Counted from the stretch's first letter, positions 1-7,867 are shown. The stretch is DNA of 63,819 nucleotides from DAIRDK01 sp035403225 (GCA_035403225.1 DAONET010000013.1:1-63819); one strand, 5' to 3'. Numbers and translations: made by a program. The notes: generated by a model not told the origin, from the sequence alone.

Positions 1-641
1 TTAAAGTTTTGGATTCGCTGGCAATAACTTTAGAGAATAATTATTCCAGAATCACGAATCATCTGGGAATACATATTGACAAAAAAATCAAAGTAAAAAT
101 CTTTCCGAATATTCAGGCTTTTCACGCCGCAATAAATCTTCCTGATGCCCCGGACTGGTTTGTCGGCGTGGCATTTAATACCGATGAAATAATGATGGTA
201 TCACCATTGCATCCCGGGAGTGTTCATACCTATGAATCCCTTATGCAAGTAGTTGTGCATGAATTTACACATATAGCTGTTTATGATGCACGTGGAGATA
301 AAGGCGTGACCGGATTTCCAAGATGGCTTGATGAAGGATATGCACAATACGAAGCAGGTCAGGTAAATGAACGCATATTAAAAATTGTAGAATTAAGTGT
401 GACAGCAAAGACACCGCCAACATGGACACAACTTGATACCGTATCGGTTATGGAATTTGGCAACATGAATGGTTATGGACTTTCTGTTACGATTGTAAAA
501 TTCCTGGTTGATACTTATGGTATTGACAAATTGGTCTTACTGATAAAAGAGCCTGAAAATTTTGAAATCATATACGGTTTGTCAGAATACACCCTTGAAA
601 AACATTGGATTCAGTATTTAAAGCATGAAAAGATAGAATAA
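1..641 (+). CDS. Peptidase MA-like gluzincin metalloprotease, 5' truncated by window edge
   Basis: The reading frame is open to the first bases of the window and the only in-window start would be a TTG at 9, so the gene most likely begins upstream. The visible 210 residues contain a zinc-protease signature HEFTH, followed about 25 residues later by WLDEGYAQYE. In gluzincins (peptidase MA / M1-like families) the two His and the downstream Glu bind zinc and the Glu of HExxH is catalytic. Any signal peptide would be in the missing part. The gene stands alone, followed by 252 non-coding bases. Function as a peptidase is inferred from the motif; the substrate is unknown. Confidence 0.7.
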   Translation, partial: KVLDSLAITLENNYSRITNHLGIHIDKKIKVKIFPNIQAFHAAINLPDAPDWFVGVAFNTDEIMMVSPLHPGSVHTYESLMQVVVHEFTHIAVYDARGDKGVTGFPRWLDEGYAQYEAGQVNERILKIVELSVTAKTPPTWTQLDTVSVMEFGNMNGYGLSVTIVKFLVDTYGIDKLVLLIKEPENFEIIYGLSEYTLEKHWIQYLKHEKIE

Positions 642-893
642 TATCCGCTGACAAATAACGCTTCGTACAGTCGAAGCATGAGACCAGGCATGAAGTTCCC
701 GTCTTTTGCGGGGTTGCACGAAATACATAGTGGAAGCTGACTAAAATATTATAGGGATAGAATCAAGTGTATCTAAAGTTTCCTGACTGATTCATTTTAA
801 ATGTGTAACTTGCTATACCTAAGTGATTATGTAGGGAAGTTTTGTAAACAATAGCTGGCGAAATGCCAGAGGTCCGATTCTAATACAAGAACC
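642..893. other. Non-coding gap with two short hairpins
   Basis: No convincing reading frame is present in these 252 bases. Two perfect stems are visible: GCTTCG/CGAAGC at 660-665 and 672-677, and CTGGC/GCCAG at 855-859 and 865-869 closing a GAAAT loop. I do not recognise a named RNA. The first stem could help terminate the upstream gene, but there is no T-tract after it. Confidence 0.3.
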
Positions 894-2090
894 ATGAAAA
901 CAATTTTTGCATTGTTTATTACTGTCGGATTATTCACTTCAACAGTAAGCGCTCAGTGGATCCAACAAATTTCAGGGACATCTCAAGTTCTGCGATCTGT
1001 TCAGTTTCTTGACGAGGATAACGGCTATATCGTTGGGAGCAAAGGAACAATATTAAAAACCACCAATGGCGGTGAGAATTGGATATCAACCTACTCCGAT
1101 ACAACTGCAGCTTTTTATAGTTTATTCTTCACCGACAACAATATTGGTTATGTTGCTGGTGAAAAGGGAAATATTATTAAAACGTTAGATGGTGGATTAA
1201 CCTGGACAAAAAATGTTATTGATTCGATGGAAACCTATCATTCCATTTTCTTTATTAACCCTGATACAGGATACGCAGTTGGCACAGATGCCATTGGAAA
1301 TCACCCTGTAATTATTAAAACCATCGATGGAGGAGCTTCCTGGTCAATACAGACATCCAATTCTTCAACACAATATCTCAATGCTGTCTATTTTTTAAAT
1401 GCCAACCTGGGGTATGTCGCCGGTGGAGGGGGCACTGTCCTCAAAACTACCAATGGTGGTGTGACATGGACAGAACTTTATACAGGAATATACAGTTGGA
1501 TTAATGCACTGGAATTTACCAATCCGGATACAGGATATATCGCTGGTGTAGATTTTTGCAAAACGTTGAACGGCGGAATAACCTGGGACGGCATAAGTGC
1601 CGGCAACGGATATTATTTCACGGGACTCAGCTTTCCAACCACCAATACGGGATATGCCGTTGGAAGTATGGCTACAGTTCATAAGACAACAAATGCAGGA
1701 AAATCCTGGACCATTATCCCGGTTACTTTTCTGCAATCTGTTAATGATGTGTGTTTTGTAACTCCGGATATTGGATATGTAGTCGGATGGGAAGGAACAA
1801 TATATAAGACCACTAATGGCGGTGTAGTTGGGATAGATAAACCACCTGTACATAACGACAATCTTGCCGTTACTCCAAATCCTGCAAAAAACCAAATAGA
1901 AATTTGCTCTTCAGCATTATTAGTAAATGGATCGCTATCCATAATGGATATCAAAGGAGATGAAGTTGTTAAAACAAAATTAATCGGAACAAAGATCAAA
2001 ATAGATATTAGTAGTTTACCGAGCGGTGTATATTTAATTCGGGCGCAAACGCAAGGCACATCTGCAGTTTGCAGATTTATCAAAGAATAA
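894..2090 (+). CDS. Secreted YCF48/BNR-like beta-propeller protein with T9SS sorting domain
   Basis: The 398-residue protein starts with a signal peptide ending near SAQ (residues 18-20). It is followed by about six repeats of roughly 45 residues with the pattern GYxVGxxGxIxKTTNGGxxW, typical of Ycf48/Hcf136 and BNR-like propellers. The last 80 residues (from about 318) have the features of a type A T9SS C-terminal domain: a PNPAKN motif, an IMDIKGDEV strand and a SLPSGVYLI strand. Export by Sec, then secretion and surface attachment by the type IX system, is inferred. Such repeats are a binding scaffold; no ligand can be named. The ATG at 894 is directly followed by the signal peptide. Confidence 0.85.
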   Translation: MKTIFALFITVGLFTSTVSAQWIQQISGTSQVLRSVQFLDEDNGYIVGSKGTILKTTNGGENWISTYSDTTAAFYSLFFTDNNIGYVAGEKGNIIKTLDGGLTWTKNVIDSMETYHSIFFINPDTGYAVGTDAIGNHPVIIKTIDGGASWSIQTSNSSTQYLNAVYFLNANLGYVAGGGGTVLKTTNGGVTWTELYTGIYSWINALEFTNPDTGYIAGVDFCKTLNGGITWDGISAGNGYYFTGLSFPTTNTGYAVGSMATVHKTTNAGKSWTIIPVTFLQSVNDVCFVTPDIGYVVGWEGTIYKTTNGGVVGIDKPPVHNDNLAVTPNPAKNQIEICSSALLVNGSLSIMDIKGDEVVKTKLIGTKIKIDISSLPSGVYLIRAQTQGTSAVCRFIKE

Positions 2091-2130
2091 AATCTTGTCC
2101 CTGAGAAACCGAATAGTTAATATACCAACC

Positions 2131-3030
2131 ATGAAACGAGCCATTTTGATTATCTGTCTTTTACTGAATTACCTATTGGGATTCAGTCAAAGTCTTGTTA
2201 CCTCAAACAAGGCTTGGAGTAATATGAAAATCGAGTATCATACCTGGGATACGACGGCCACAGAACATATTAAATTTACAACAGACACCATTCTTGATGG
2301 AGTGACCTACAAAAAAGTCGAGCGGTCCGTCGATCCGAATAAAGTAGTGTGGTCATCCTATGGGTATATAAGGGAGGATTCTGTTAAACGGGTTTTTTAT
2401 AAATATGAAGCCTCCGATCCCGAACAGCTGTTTTACAACTTCAACGTTCAACCGCTTGACACGTTCACTGCCTATAACATCACGACTATGGAAGATGGTA
2501 TCTGGGTAACCCCTCAATGGTATGTTGTAATATCAACGGATAGCATTTTAATTGGTGAAACATTTCGAAAAAGGATCAATCTGGGCGTTTTTGATACGGC
2601 AACCATTTGGGAACAATGGATAGACAGCACCGGTAATGTCGGAGGCATTCTTCATAATGAAAACTTATTGGTCGGAAGAGACATGTATCAATTGCTCTGC
2701 TTTTCAGAAGACCATGTTGTCAAATATCTAAACCCGAATTTTGACTCTTGCTATGTTGTAACCGGTTTAAAACCGTTGAAAGTCGTGGAATTAGATGTAT
2801 CAATATCTCCAAATCCGATTATTTCCCAGTCAACCCTTACGATTACAGGGCCGGAAACGCACACGGTCATGAATATTGAAATATACGATTTGACAGGAAG
2901 GAAGGTATATTCCAATTCATTTAAAACTGAATTACTCCTCAGAAGGGATGATTTTCTTTCCGGATTTTATATTTATTATATAGAAGGCAGTGATGGGCAA
3001 ACATTTACCGGCAAAATAATGGTCATCTAA
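2131..3030 (+). CDS. Secreted protein of unknown function with T9SS sorting domain
   Basis: I place the start at the ATG at 2131 because it opens a signal peptide (MKRAILIICLLLNYLLGFSQ). An earlier in-frame TTG at 2095 would only add 12 polar residues. The protein is 299 residues. The middle region is not recognised. The C-terminal 80 residues match a T9SS sorting domain, with SPNPI, an IYDLTGRKVYSN strand and a final GKIMVI strand. It lies 40 bases after the propeller gene, with the same export route, so the two may be co-transcribed. Confidence 0.75.
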   Translation: MKRAILIICLLLNYLLGFSQSLVTSNKAWSNMKIEYHTWDTTATEHIKFTTDTILDGVTYKKVERSVDPNKVVWSSYGYIREDSVKRVFYKYEASDPEQLFYNFNVQPLDTFTAYNITTMEDGIWVTPQWYVVISTDSILIGETFRKRINLGVFDTATIWEQWIDSTGNVGGILHNENLLVGRDMYQLLCFSEDHVVKYLNPNFDSCYVVTGLKPLKVVELDVSISPNPIISQSTLTITGPETHTVMNIEIYDLTGRKVYSNSFKTELLLRRDDFLSGFYIYYIEGSDGQTFTGKIMVI

Positions 3031-3179
3031 CCGGATGTAAGGTACCGTCAACCGCCATTCCGGGTACGCGGGAAGCTGATTCGTCCGTTTCTTTAACTTC
3101 TGCACCCCGGCAGCATCTTCCGGCTTATCTGCTGGCTTCATTTTCCCGATGGTATTTTCCCCGGGGAACCTTTCCTCTC

Positions 3180-3224
3180 CTAACCCTTTTCTTTCTTCTT
3201 CCTGAATTTCAGTTCATAGCCATC
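3180..3224 (-). pseudogene. Remnant of the 3' end of a beta-barrel lipoprotein gene
   Basis: On the minus strand this encodes DGYELKFRKKKEKG and a stop. That closely matches the end of the barrel gene at 4720-5558 (GYELKFGKKKGKVAL). At nucleotide level, 3186-3222 and 4731-4768 agree except for one mismatch and one missing base. Nothing upstream of the tail is preserved. Confidence 0.6.
3186..3222 (+). repeat. Left copy of a 37/38-bp direct repeat
   Basis: This copy is nearly identical and in the same orientation as 4731-4768. The two copies bracket the metallophosphoesterase gene, so a duplication or insertion event at the 3' end of the barrel gene is plausible. Confidence 0.7.
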
Positions 3225-3351
3225 ATGTCATAAAAAGCCCGATGGATGCGTGAAACGCTTGAGATAATTGCCTAATTTAGGCGCGTCTTAAAAGGGTTTA
3301 GCGGATTCCGAAAAGCTTTAAGAGTAGGAAAAAAACAGAAAAAAGTGTTCA

Positions 3352-4677
3352 ATGAGAATTATAATGAGATTATTAAGTGCATTTTTTGTGATGCTGGTAT
3401 TGGGTGTATTTGCTTCATACGGTCAGTCAGGTTCAACAGGTATTGAAACAGATCCATTTAGCAATGGCGGGAATGAACGAAATATGACCGTTGTTATCAG
3501 TGATATCCATCTTGGCGCTGATCGGACCTATGCAGAGTGCAATGCGAATATAAAGACGCTTGAAAAATTTTTGGAGAAAGTCAGGGTAGCTCCAACTGTC
3601 AAGGAACTGGTTATTGCCGGAGATTTACTGGATGAATGGTATGTTCCGGGCACCATCAATACTTACCAGGGAAAAGATCAGGCGGATTTTGTTCGACGCA
3701 TTGCGACCGCCAATAAAGGCGTAATAGATGCCTTTAACAAAATAATTCAAGAAGGAAAAATCGCAGTCACCTATGTTCCCGGGAACCATGATTTAACAAT
3801 CACTGCTGAAAACGTTAACCTTATTCTTCCGGGAATCCATCAGGCACGTGACAAGGAACAGGGTCTGGGCACCTACTCACCATCGGATATGCCGGTATTG
3901 GCCATTGAACACGGACACCGCTACAATTTTTTCTGTGCGCCTGACCCGATTTCCAATCAGGACATTGCCCCCGGCACTATCCTGCCTCCGGGATACTTTT
4001 TTACCAGGATCGCTGCACTTCATCGCGTACAGAAATGTCGTACTGCCGGTGACACTATGCCGGTTGCTACTCCAAACACCGCTGGCGATGAAAGCCAACA
4101 TTTACTTTTTGCATACTGGAAACTCTGGCAATGGGCCATCAATTTTCTGCCAATAGAAAATAAATTTGATGAGAATATAATGGTAACGAATGTTGATGGA
4201 TTCACCGGTACTTATTCCATCAACGATTTATTGCCTTATCAAACAACACCAGGCGGAGTGATAGATGTTAACCTTTACAAGGGAATTCAGGATACCTGGA
4301 ACCAAAGACAAAAACTCAATCATGTGGCTGTTAACATACCTGCTAAACAGGCAATCGCAAATTCTGCATTAACGAGTGAATCTGATAATCAGGCAGCGAT
4401 TCAATATTTTTTAAATCCGAATTCAACTAAAAGAATAGTCATCTTCGGACATACGCACGATGCAAAAATTATTTCGTCAAAAAACCATGACGGACAAAAA
4501 TCGATCTATGCGAACTCCGGAACATGGATTGATTATAATAATGAAGCGGAAACAACCATGAATTTTATCGTAATTACCCCGCAAAATGCCGATGCTTCTT
4601 CTCAAACCACGATCAAGCTTTATAACTATCAAGGATCAGTGGTGACAAAAATGGCGGAAGATTCATTACGATACTAA
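3352..4677 (+). CDS. Secreted calcineurin-like metallophosphoesterase
   Basis: The 441-residue protein has an N-terminal signal peptide ending near YGQ (residue 25). The metallophosphoesterase motifs follow in order: SDIHLG, GDLLDEW, GNHD, a histidine in EHGHR, and GHTHD near the C-terminus. These residues bind the two metal ions in this superfamily. The substrate cannot be told from the motifs. Although the motif order resembles LpxH, a signal peptide points to a periplasmic or outer-surface phosphatase. The gene is single and is flanked by a direct repeat derived from the neighbouring barrel gene, which hints that it arrived as a unit. Confidence 0.8.
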   Translation: MRIIMRLLSAFFVMLVLGVFASYGQSGSTGIETDPFSNGGNERNMTVVISDIHLGADRTYAECNANIKTLEKFLEKVRVAPTVKELVIAGDLLDEWYVPGTINTYQGKDQADFVRRIATANKGVIDAFNKIIQEGKIAVTYVPGNHDLTITAENVNLILPGIHQARDKEQGLGTYSPSDMPVLAIEHGHRYNFFCAPDPISNQDIAPGTILPPGYFFTRIAALHRVQKCRTAGDTMPVATPNTAGDESQHLLFAYWKLWQWAINFLPIENKFDENIMVTNVDGFTGTYSINDLLPYQTTPGGVIDVNLYKGIQDTWNQRQKLNHVAVNIPAKQAIANSALTSESDNQAAIQYFLNPNSTKRIVIFGHTHDAKIISSKNHDGQKSIYANSGTWIDYNNEAETTMNFIVITPQNADASSQTTIKLYNYQGSVVTKMAEDSLRY

Positions 4678-4719
4678 CGGTAATCGATTGAATATAAGGT
4701 TTTTATATCGATATACAAA

Positions 4720-5558
4720 TCAGAGGGCGACTTTTCCTTTCTTCTTCCCGAATTTCAGTTCATAGCCAACGGTGAAAAGAAAAGAAAGATGTGACGGATT
4801 GTTTTCCTCGCCATCATATTCCCATTCATGAAGTTCCCCGTCCACATAATGGCACCGGATAACCGGGACATTGTTTACGGAGGTTGAACATAAGAATGAT
4901 GCCTGCAGAAAGAGCTTGCTGTGAAACTGAATTTTCACGGCCGGTTCCAGGGAGAAATTCCATTTATACCGGAAATCCGAGGAGCTGATGGTCTGATAAT
5001 AATCGTAATCGTCGGGATGATCTTCGATGCAATAATTATAATGATAGCTGTCAAAATAATTAGCATTCATCTTACAGGCAACTGCCAGATCGATTTTCTC
5101 TGTATGATATACCCATTCGGGTTGAATAAATATTTTGTGGTACCGGGTGTCGATATTCCGGCTGAAGAATGTCCCGTACTCTATCAGAGCCCCGACGTCC
5201 CAGGGGACTGAATTCATTTCCGACTTATTGGTAAAATACCCATAGCCCCCTGTACCTCAAAATAGAACTTGTCGGTGAAATCTTCATAAAAGATACCCGC
5301 CACCTCTCCGCCGAACTGGTGTTTGAACCCGCCGTTAATCCCCGCCGACACGCCAAGGTGAGGAGAAAGGGCAACGTTTGACTGGACCTCATAATGATTC
5401 ACGAACAGGGAGGCTTTCACATTTTTCTCCTTCTCGCGGGTAAACCGATTGAGGTTGGGAGAAGTCTCCAGATAGGCCTTTTGTAAAACGGCAGAGCAGG
5501 ATGTAAGGATGATCCCGATCAACACCGGAACCATCATCGTCAGCATTTTTCTTCTCAT
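4720..5558 (-). pseudogene. Lipoprotein/outer-membrane beta-barrel gene split by a frameshift
   Basis: Two minus-strand frames belong together. The first, from ATG at 5558, begins MRRKMLTMMVPVLIGIILTSC, with a lipobox ending in Cys, and continues into alternating beta-strand sequence. It stops at 5214 just after a run of five G (plus-strand C at 5246-5250). Restoring one G joins it to the second frame as EVQGGYGYFTNKSEMNSV, and the barrel-like sequence continues to 4720. The intact protein would be about 280 residues. I cannot tell a true inactivation from a sequencing error or slippage-based switching. A TAnnTTTG box (TAAATTTG) lies at 5644-5637. The function is unknown. Confidence 0.7.
4731..4768 (+). 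repeat. Right copy of a 37/38-bp direct repeat
   Basis: The second copy of the repeat at 3186-3222. Here it forms the intact 3' coding end of the minus-strand barrel gene. Confidence 0.7.
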
Positions 5559-5636
5559 GATCAACCTTTTAAGGATGTTTTCATGAAGGATTTTAAAATC
5601 TGATGCAATGTAAGATATTTTCCCGAAATACATGAA

Positions 5637-5644
5637 CAAATTTA
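5637..5644 (-). promoter_or_regulatory. Bacteroidota minus-7 box for the barrel lipoprotein
   Basis: TAAATTTG read on the minus strand fits the TAnnTTTG consensus and lies about 80 bases before the lipoprotein start at 5558. It diverges from the transposase promoter at 5711. Confidence 0.45.
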
Positions 5645-5710
5645 ATCCGTCTTAACCACTCATGGACGGTACTCTGTTCCAATGTTCGGTGACATTACAT
5701 AAAATATTGT

Positions 5711-5718
5711 TACATTTG
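5711..5718 (+). promoter_or_regulatory. Bacteroidota minus-7 box for the RAYT gene
   Basis: TACATTTG matches TAnnTTTG and lies about 85 bases before the transposase start. The expected transcript leader would contain the hairpin at 5740-5766. Confidence 0.45.
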
Positions 5719-5739
5719 AATTCCGGGACGCAGGTCTGA

Positions 5740-5766
5740 GAGGGTACTGTCTGTTTTCGTACCCTC
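5740..5766. repeat. Inverted repeat upstream of the RAYT gene
   Basis: GAGGGTAC at 5740-5747 is a perfect inverted copy of GTACCCTC at 5759-5766, with an 11-base loop. A palindrome next to a RAYT gene is a typical place for a REP-like element, though this one is a single copy here. Confidence 0.5.
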
Positions 5767-5801
5767 GGGATGTGGATCCTGTTTTGAATTCAAAAAAACG
5801 G

Positions 5802-6368
5802 ATGATGGCCAATGAAAAATACCTGAACAGGTATCGTATTTCATCGGCCCGTGCTCCCTGGCACGGGTACGATGGCGGCATTTATTTCATTACCATCTGT
5901 ACGGCACACCGAAAACATTTTTTTGGAAAAATTTCCGGTGGTGAAATGCATTTGTCGGTCATGGGTAAATGTCTGGACGAAACCATCCGGCATGTCACCA
6001 TTCATTATCCCTATGCAGAAATACCGTTGTTTGTGATCATGCCCGACCATTTTCACGCCATTGTGATCATCGATGGCGATAAAACCCCGAAACCAACGGA
6101 ACCCATTTGTGGAGACGCGGCATGCCACGTCTCCACAACAATGGGAAAAAATTTGAAAATGCAGGGGATTGCCAATCAATCCGGTTGGTTATCGGTCTGT
6201 ATGGGTGGGATAAAATCGGCGGTAACGAAATTTGCACATGCAAATCATATTGAATTTGCCTGGCAGACCCGTTTTCACGATCATATTATTCGCGATACGG
6301 GTGAATTGGATCGCATCGCCCTGTATATCAAAAAAAATATCACACAATGGGAATCTGATCATTCGTGA
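5802..6368 (+). CDS. REP-associated tyrosine transposase (RAYT, Y1/HUH family)
   Basis: The start is placed at the first ATG at 5802 (a GTG at 5772 is possible). Residues soon after match the family opening EKYLNRYRI and GGIYFITICT. The HUH signature is in MPDHFHAIVII, where the two His bind the metal that assists the catalytic tyrosine of single-strand transposases. RAYTs act on REP palindromes rather than being classical insertion sequences. The reading frame contains a 44-base palindrome at 6102-6145, translated in frame as part of the protein. The stop is immediately followed, with no gap, by the stop of the convergent NifX-like gene. Confidence 0.85.
   Translation: MMANEKYLNRYRISSARAPWHGYDGGIYFITICTAHRKHFFGKISGGEMHLSVMGKCLDETIRHVTIHYPYAEIPLFVIMPDHFHAIVIIDGDKTPKPTEPICGDAACHVSTTMGKNLKMQGIANQSGWLSVCMGGIKSAVTKFAHANHIEFAWQTRFHDHIIRDTGELDRIALYIKKNITQWESDHS
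6102..6145. repeat. REP-like palindrome inside the RAYT coding sequence
   Basis: The core 6107-6138 is self-complementary around GCATGC with one mismatch, arms TGTGGAGACG and CGTCTCCACA. After a two-base bulge it extends to CCCAT/ATGGG. GAGACG...CGTCTC palindromes around a central CATG are, as I recall, a common REP type in Bacteroidota and cyanobacteria. Confidence 0.7.
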
Positions 6369-6761
6369 TCAGTTCGCCGCATGGTGATGACCCTGTTCAT
6401 GTTCGTGGTCACAGCCCTCGTGTTGGTGACATGTTTGGTTATTATCGTGGATCTGACCATTCAGGAAGGCCTGTAACACCTCGGCCGTATTGCCGCTGCA
6501 TCCGCGGATCACATCAATGCCGTTCATATACAGGTGCTGAATGGCGCCGGCGCCGATATTACCGGCCAGCATCAGGGTCACTCCCATGGAAGCAAGCTTT
6601 TCGGCGATACCTGAATGGCAGCCGCAGCCACCCTCGCTTTTCAGGTATTCTGTTTTTACCACTTTATTATCGGGGGATAATGTATAAACAACATATTGTT
6701 CGGCATGTCCGAAATGTTCATTCACATTCCCATTCTGTTCTGCAATAGCTATAGTCATCAT
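6369..6761 (-). CDS. NifX/NifB-type dinitrogenase iron-molybdenum cofactor domain protein with His-rich tail
   Basis: The 130-residue protein starts MMTIAIAEQNG and has the fold-typical motifs EHFGHAEQYVVY and the central glycine-rich LMLAGNIGAGA of the family that includes NifX and the C-terminal NifB domain. These domains bind iron-sulfur or iron-molybdenum clusters. A CGC pair lies at GGCGCHSG. The C-terminal 25 residues are rich in His and acidic residues (HQHEGCDHEHEQGHHH), suggesting metal binding. It is the last gene of the DUF134 operon. No nitrogenase genes are visible, so a role in general metal-cluster handling is more likely than nitrogen fixation. Confidence 0.85.
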   Translation of the reverse strand: MMTIAIAEQNGNVNEHFGHAEQYVVYTLSPDNKVVKTEYLKSEGGCGCHSGIAEKLASMGVTLMLAGNIGAGAIQHLYMNGIDVIRGCSGNTAEVLQAFLNGQIHDNNQTCHQHEGCDHEHEQGHHHAAN

Positions 6762-6815
6762 ATTTTGTTTTTAATGTTTTCCTAGTAAACAAGGTTCAGT
6801 TATTTTATTCCGATA

Positions 6816-7370
6816 TTATTTTTTTCGACGGGGAGCCGTTCTTTGCAGAGGTAAAGGCACGCCGCTCTGCAAACGACGGCCCTTGCCTTTTCCGCCTCCG
6901 GTTTTTCTCCTCTCCCCCATTCCTTTTCCCAATTCAAAATGTCCCTCATCAGGGAGTACGTCCGATTCCCGAGGACAATCCCCCAAGGCTCTCCCGCTAC
7001 GGGGACCTTCCTTTTCGGGGCCCGTGTGATTCATTTTCGGCATAACAATCGATGAATGAGTTAACCTGAATAATACATCCGACACTCTGACATTTTCATC
7101 CGATATAATAACCATTTGGATTTTCCGGTCGACGAGCAATCGCTGGACTTTCGTCCCAAAGTCTCCGGCGATCACCCTTTTAATGTCTTCCCGAACGAAC
7201 ATCCCGACGATGACATCCCCTTTGCAATTGGGCTGCTCTTGCGCCGGATTCTCTATTCGGGTGACATCACCGGTGGCGTCATCATAAACAAAAAAGAAAG
7301 GACACCGCCCGAAGTGACGGTCAATCGCAGCATTCGTTGCGGCTCCAGTTGAGGCAATAGCTGTTTTCAT
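6816..7370 (-). CDS. NifX-like domain fused to a DUF5320-like and basic tail
   Basis: Residues 1-105 form a second NifX/NifB-type domain (MKTAIASTGA, DRHFGRCPFFFVYD, NCKGDVIVGMF). Residues 110-132 resemble the DUF5320 signature TGPxGxGPxTGRxxGxC: here TGP, then GPRSGRALGDC. The rest is low-complexity, Gly/Lys/Arg-rich. The start overlaps the DUF134 stop by four bases (ATGA), indicating translational coupling. The fusion with the DUF5320-like stretch is my reading and is less certain than the NifX domain. Confidence 0.75.
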   Translation of the reverse strand: MKTAIASTGAATNAAIDRHFGRCPFFFVYDDATGDVTRIENPAQEQPNCKGDVIVGMFVREDIKRVIAGDFGTKVQRLLVDRKIQMVIISDENVRVSDVLFRLTHSSIVMPKMNHTGPEKEGPRSGRALGDCPRESDVLPDEGHFELGKGMGERRKTGGGKGKGRRLQSGVPLPLQRTAPRRKK

Positions 7371-7786
7371 ATCACGGGGTGGTTGATCTGTCGGATACGC
7401 TTAGATTGGCACATGGGGCAACGGCCGGTAGAGAATTCTGGATCAGGAAGGTTGAAGAACGCATGACATTCATCACAATGCAACCATTCGCTGTTGGAAT
7501 CAGCCGCCCCCTGTTCCACTTCAACCGGGCGTGCTTCCACGAAAGCAGCCGCTATCTTCCGCCGGGCGCTTTCGTATAACCGGGTAAATGTCGGCCGGGA
7601 TATCTGCATGACCTCTCCGGCTTCCGCCTGGGTCATCAGTTCGTAATCACACAACCGGATGGCCGTATATTCCTCGAATAATAAAATGACCGGCTCATTA
7701 TTACCCGAACAATAGCCAACAGGCCTGTACCCCCTGAACTTCGGAGGGTCAAATACAGCACGGATGTTTCTGGGACGAGGCGACAT
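7367..7786 (-). CDS. DUF134 family helix-turn-helix regulator
   Basis: I start it at the ATG at 7786, which gives the family-typical opening MSPRPRNIR. Upstream in-frame codons would run through the promoter region. Features of DUF134: the N-terminal RPRNIR and FRPxG-like segment (here FRGYRPVG), a sigma-70 region-4-like helix-turn-helix (LMTQAEAGEVMQISRPTFTRL), and a C-terminal stretch with paired cysteines (CDECH and CPMCQ) that could bind zinc. It heads an operon with two NifX-like genes and diverges from the mrp-hdrCB operon, so it is a candidate local regulator. Confidence 0.85.
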   Translation of the reverse strand: MSPRPRNIRAVFDPPKFRGYRPVGYCSGNNEPVILLFEEYTAIRLCDYELMTQAEAGEVMQISRPTFTRLYESARRKIAAAFVEARPVEVEQGAADSNSEWLHCDECHAFFNLPDPEFSTGRCPMCQSKRIRQINHPVI

Positions 7787-7803
7787 ATTTTCTTTTTGAT
7801 CAA

Positions 7804-7811
7804 CAAAAATA
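7804..7811 (-). promoter_or_regulatory. Minus-7 box for the DUF134-NifX operon
   Basis: TATTTTTG on the minus strand fits TAnnTTTG about 18 bases before the DUF134 ATG. Its minus-33 zone falls on the palindrome at 7830-7845. Confidence 0.5.
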
Positions 7812-7829
7812 CAAAAAAAATAATCCATT

Positions 7830-7845
7830 ATGAACAAATGTTCAT
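7830..7845. promoter_or_regulatory. Putative operator palindrome between DUF134 and mrp
   Basis: ATGAACAAATGTTCAT has perfect 7-base arms around a 2-base centre. It is the exact reverse complement of the element at 10803-10818. It ends immediately before the mrp minus-7 box and covers the minus-33 zone of the opposite promoter, a repressor-like position. Confidence 0.7.
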
Positions 7846-7853
7846 TATTTTTG
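7846..7853 (+). promoter_or_regulatory. Minus-7 box for mrp-hdrC-hdrB
   Basis: TATTTTTG matches TAnnTTTG and directly abuts the palindrome. It lies 14 bases before the mrp ATG, implying a very short leader. Confidence 0.55.
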
Positions 7854-7867
7854 TCAAAAAATTTTTC

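Larger units (their letters stand above)
3031..3351. other. Intergenic region, 321 bases, holding a gene-tail remnant
   Basis: No complete gene is visible. The stretch contains the 3' remnant described at 3180-3224, a perfect small palindrome CCTAATTTAGG near 3270, and the leader of the metallophosphoesterase gene. No clear TAnnTTTG promoter was found in it. Confidence 0.5.

Noticed and set aside
642..893. attC site, group II intron end or tRNA in the first gap
   Set aside because: Conserved core sites, domain V or a cloverleaf could not be found; only two short stems are certain.
1395..2083. Minus-strand frames within the propeller gene
   Set aside because: They arise from the repeated coding pattern on the plus strand and carry no motif.
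6369..7786. Nitrogen fixation locus
   Set aside because: NifX-type domains occur widely outside nitrogenase; no nifH, nifD, nifK or nifE is visible.
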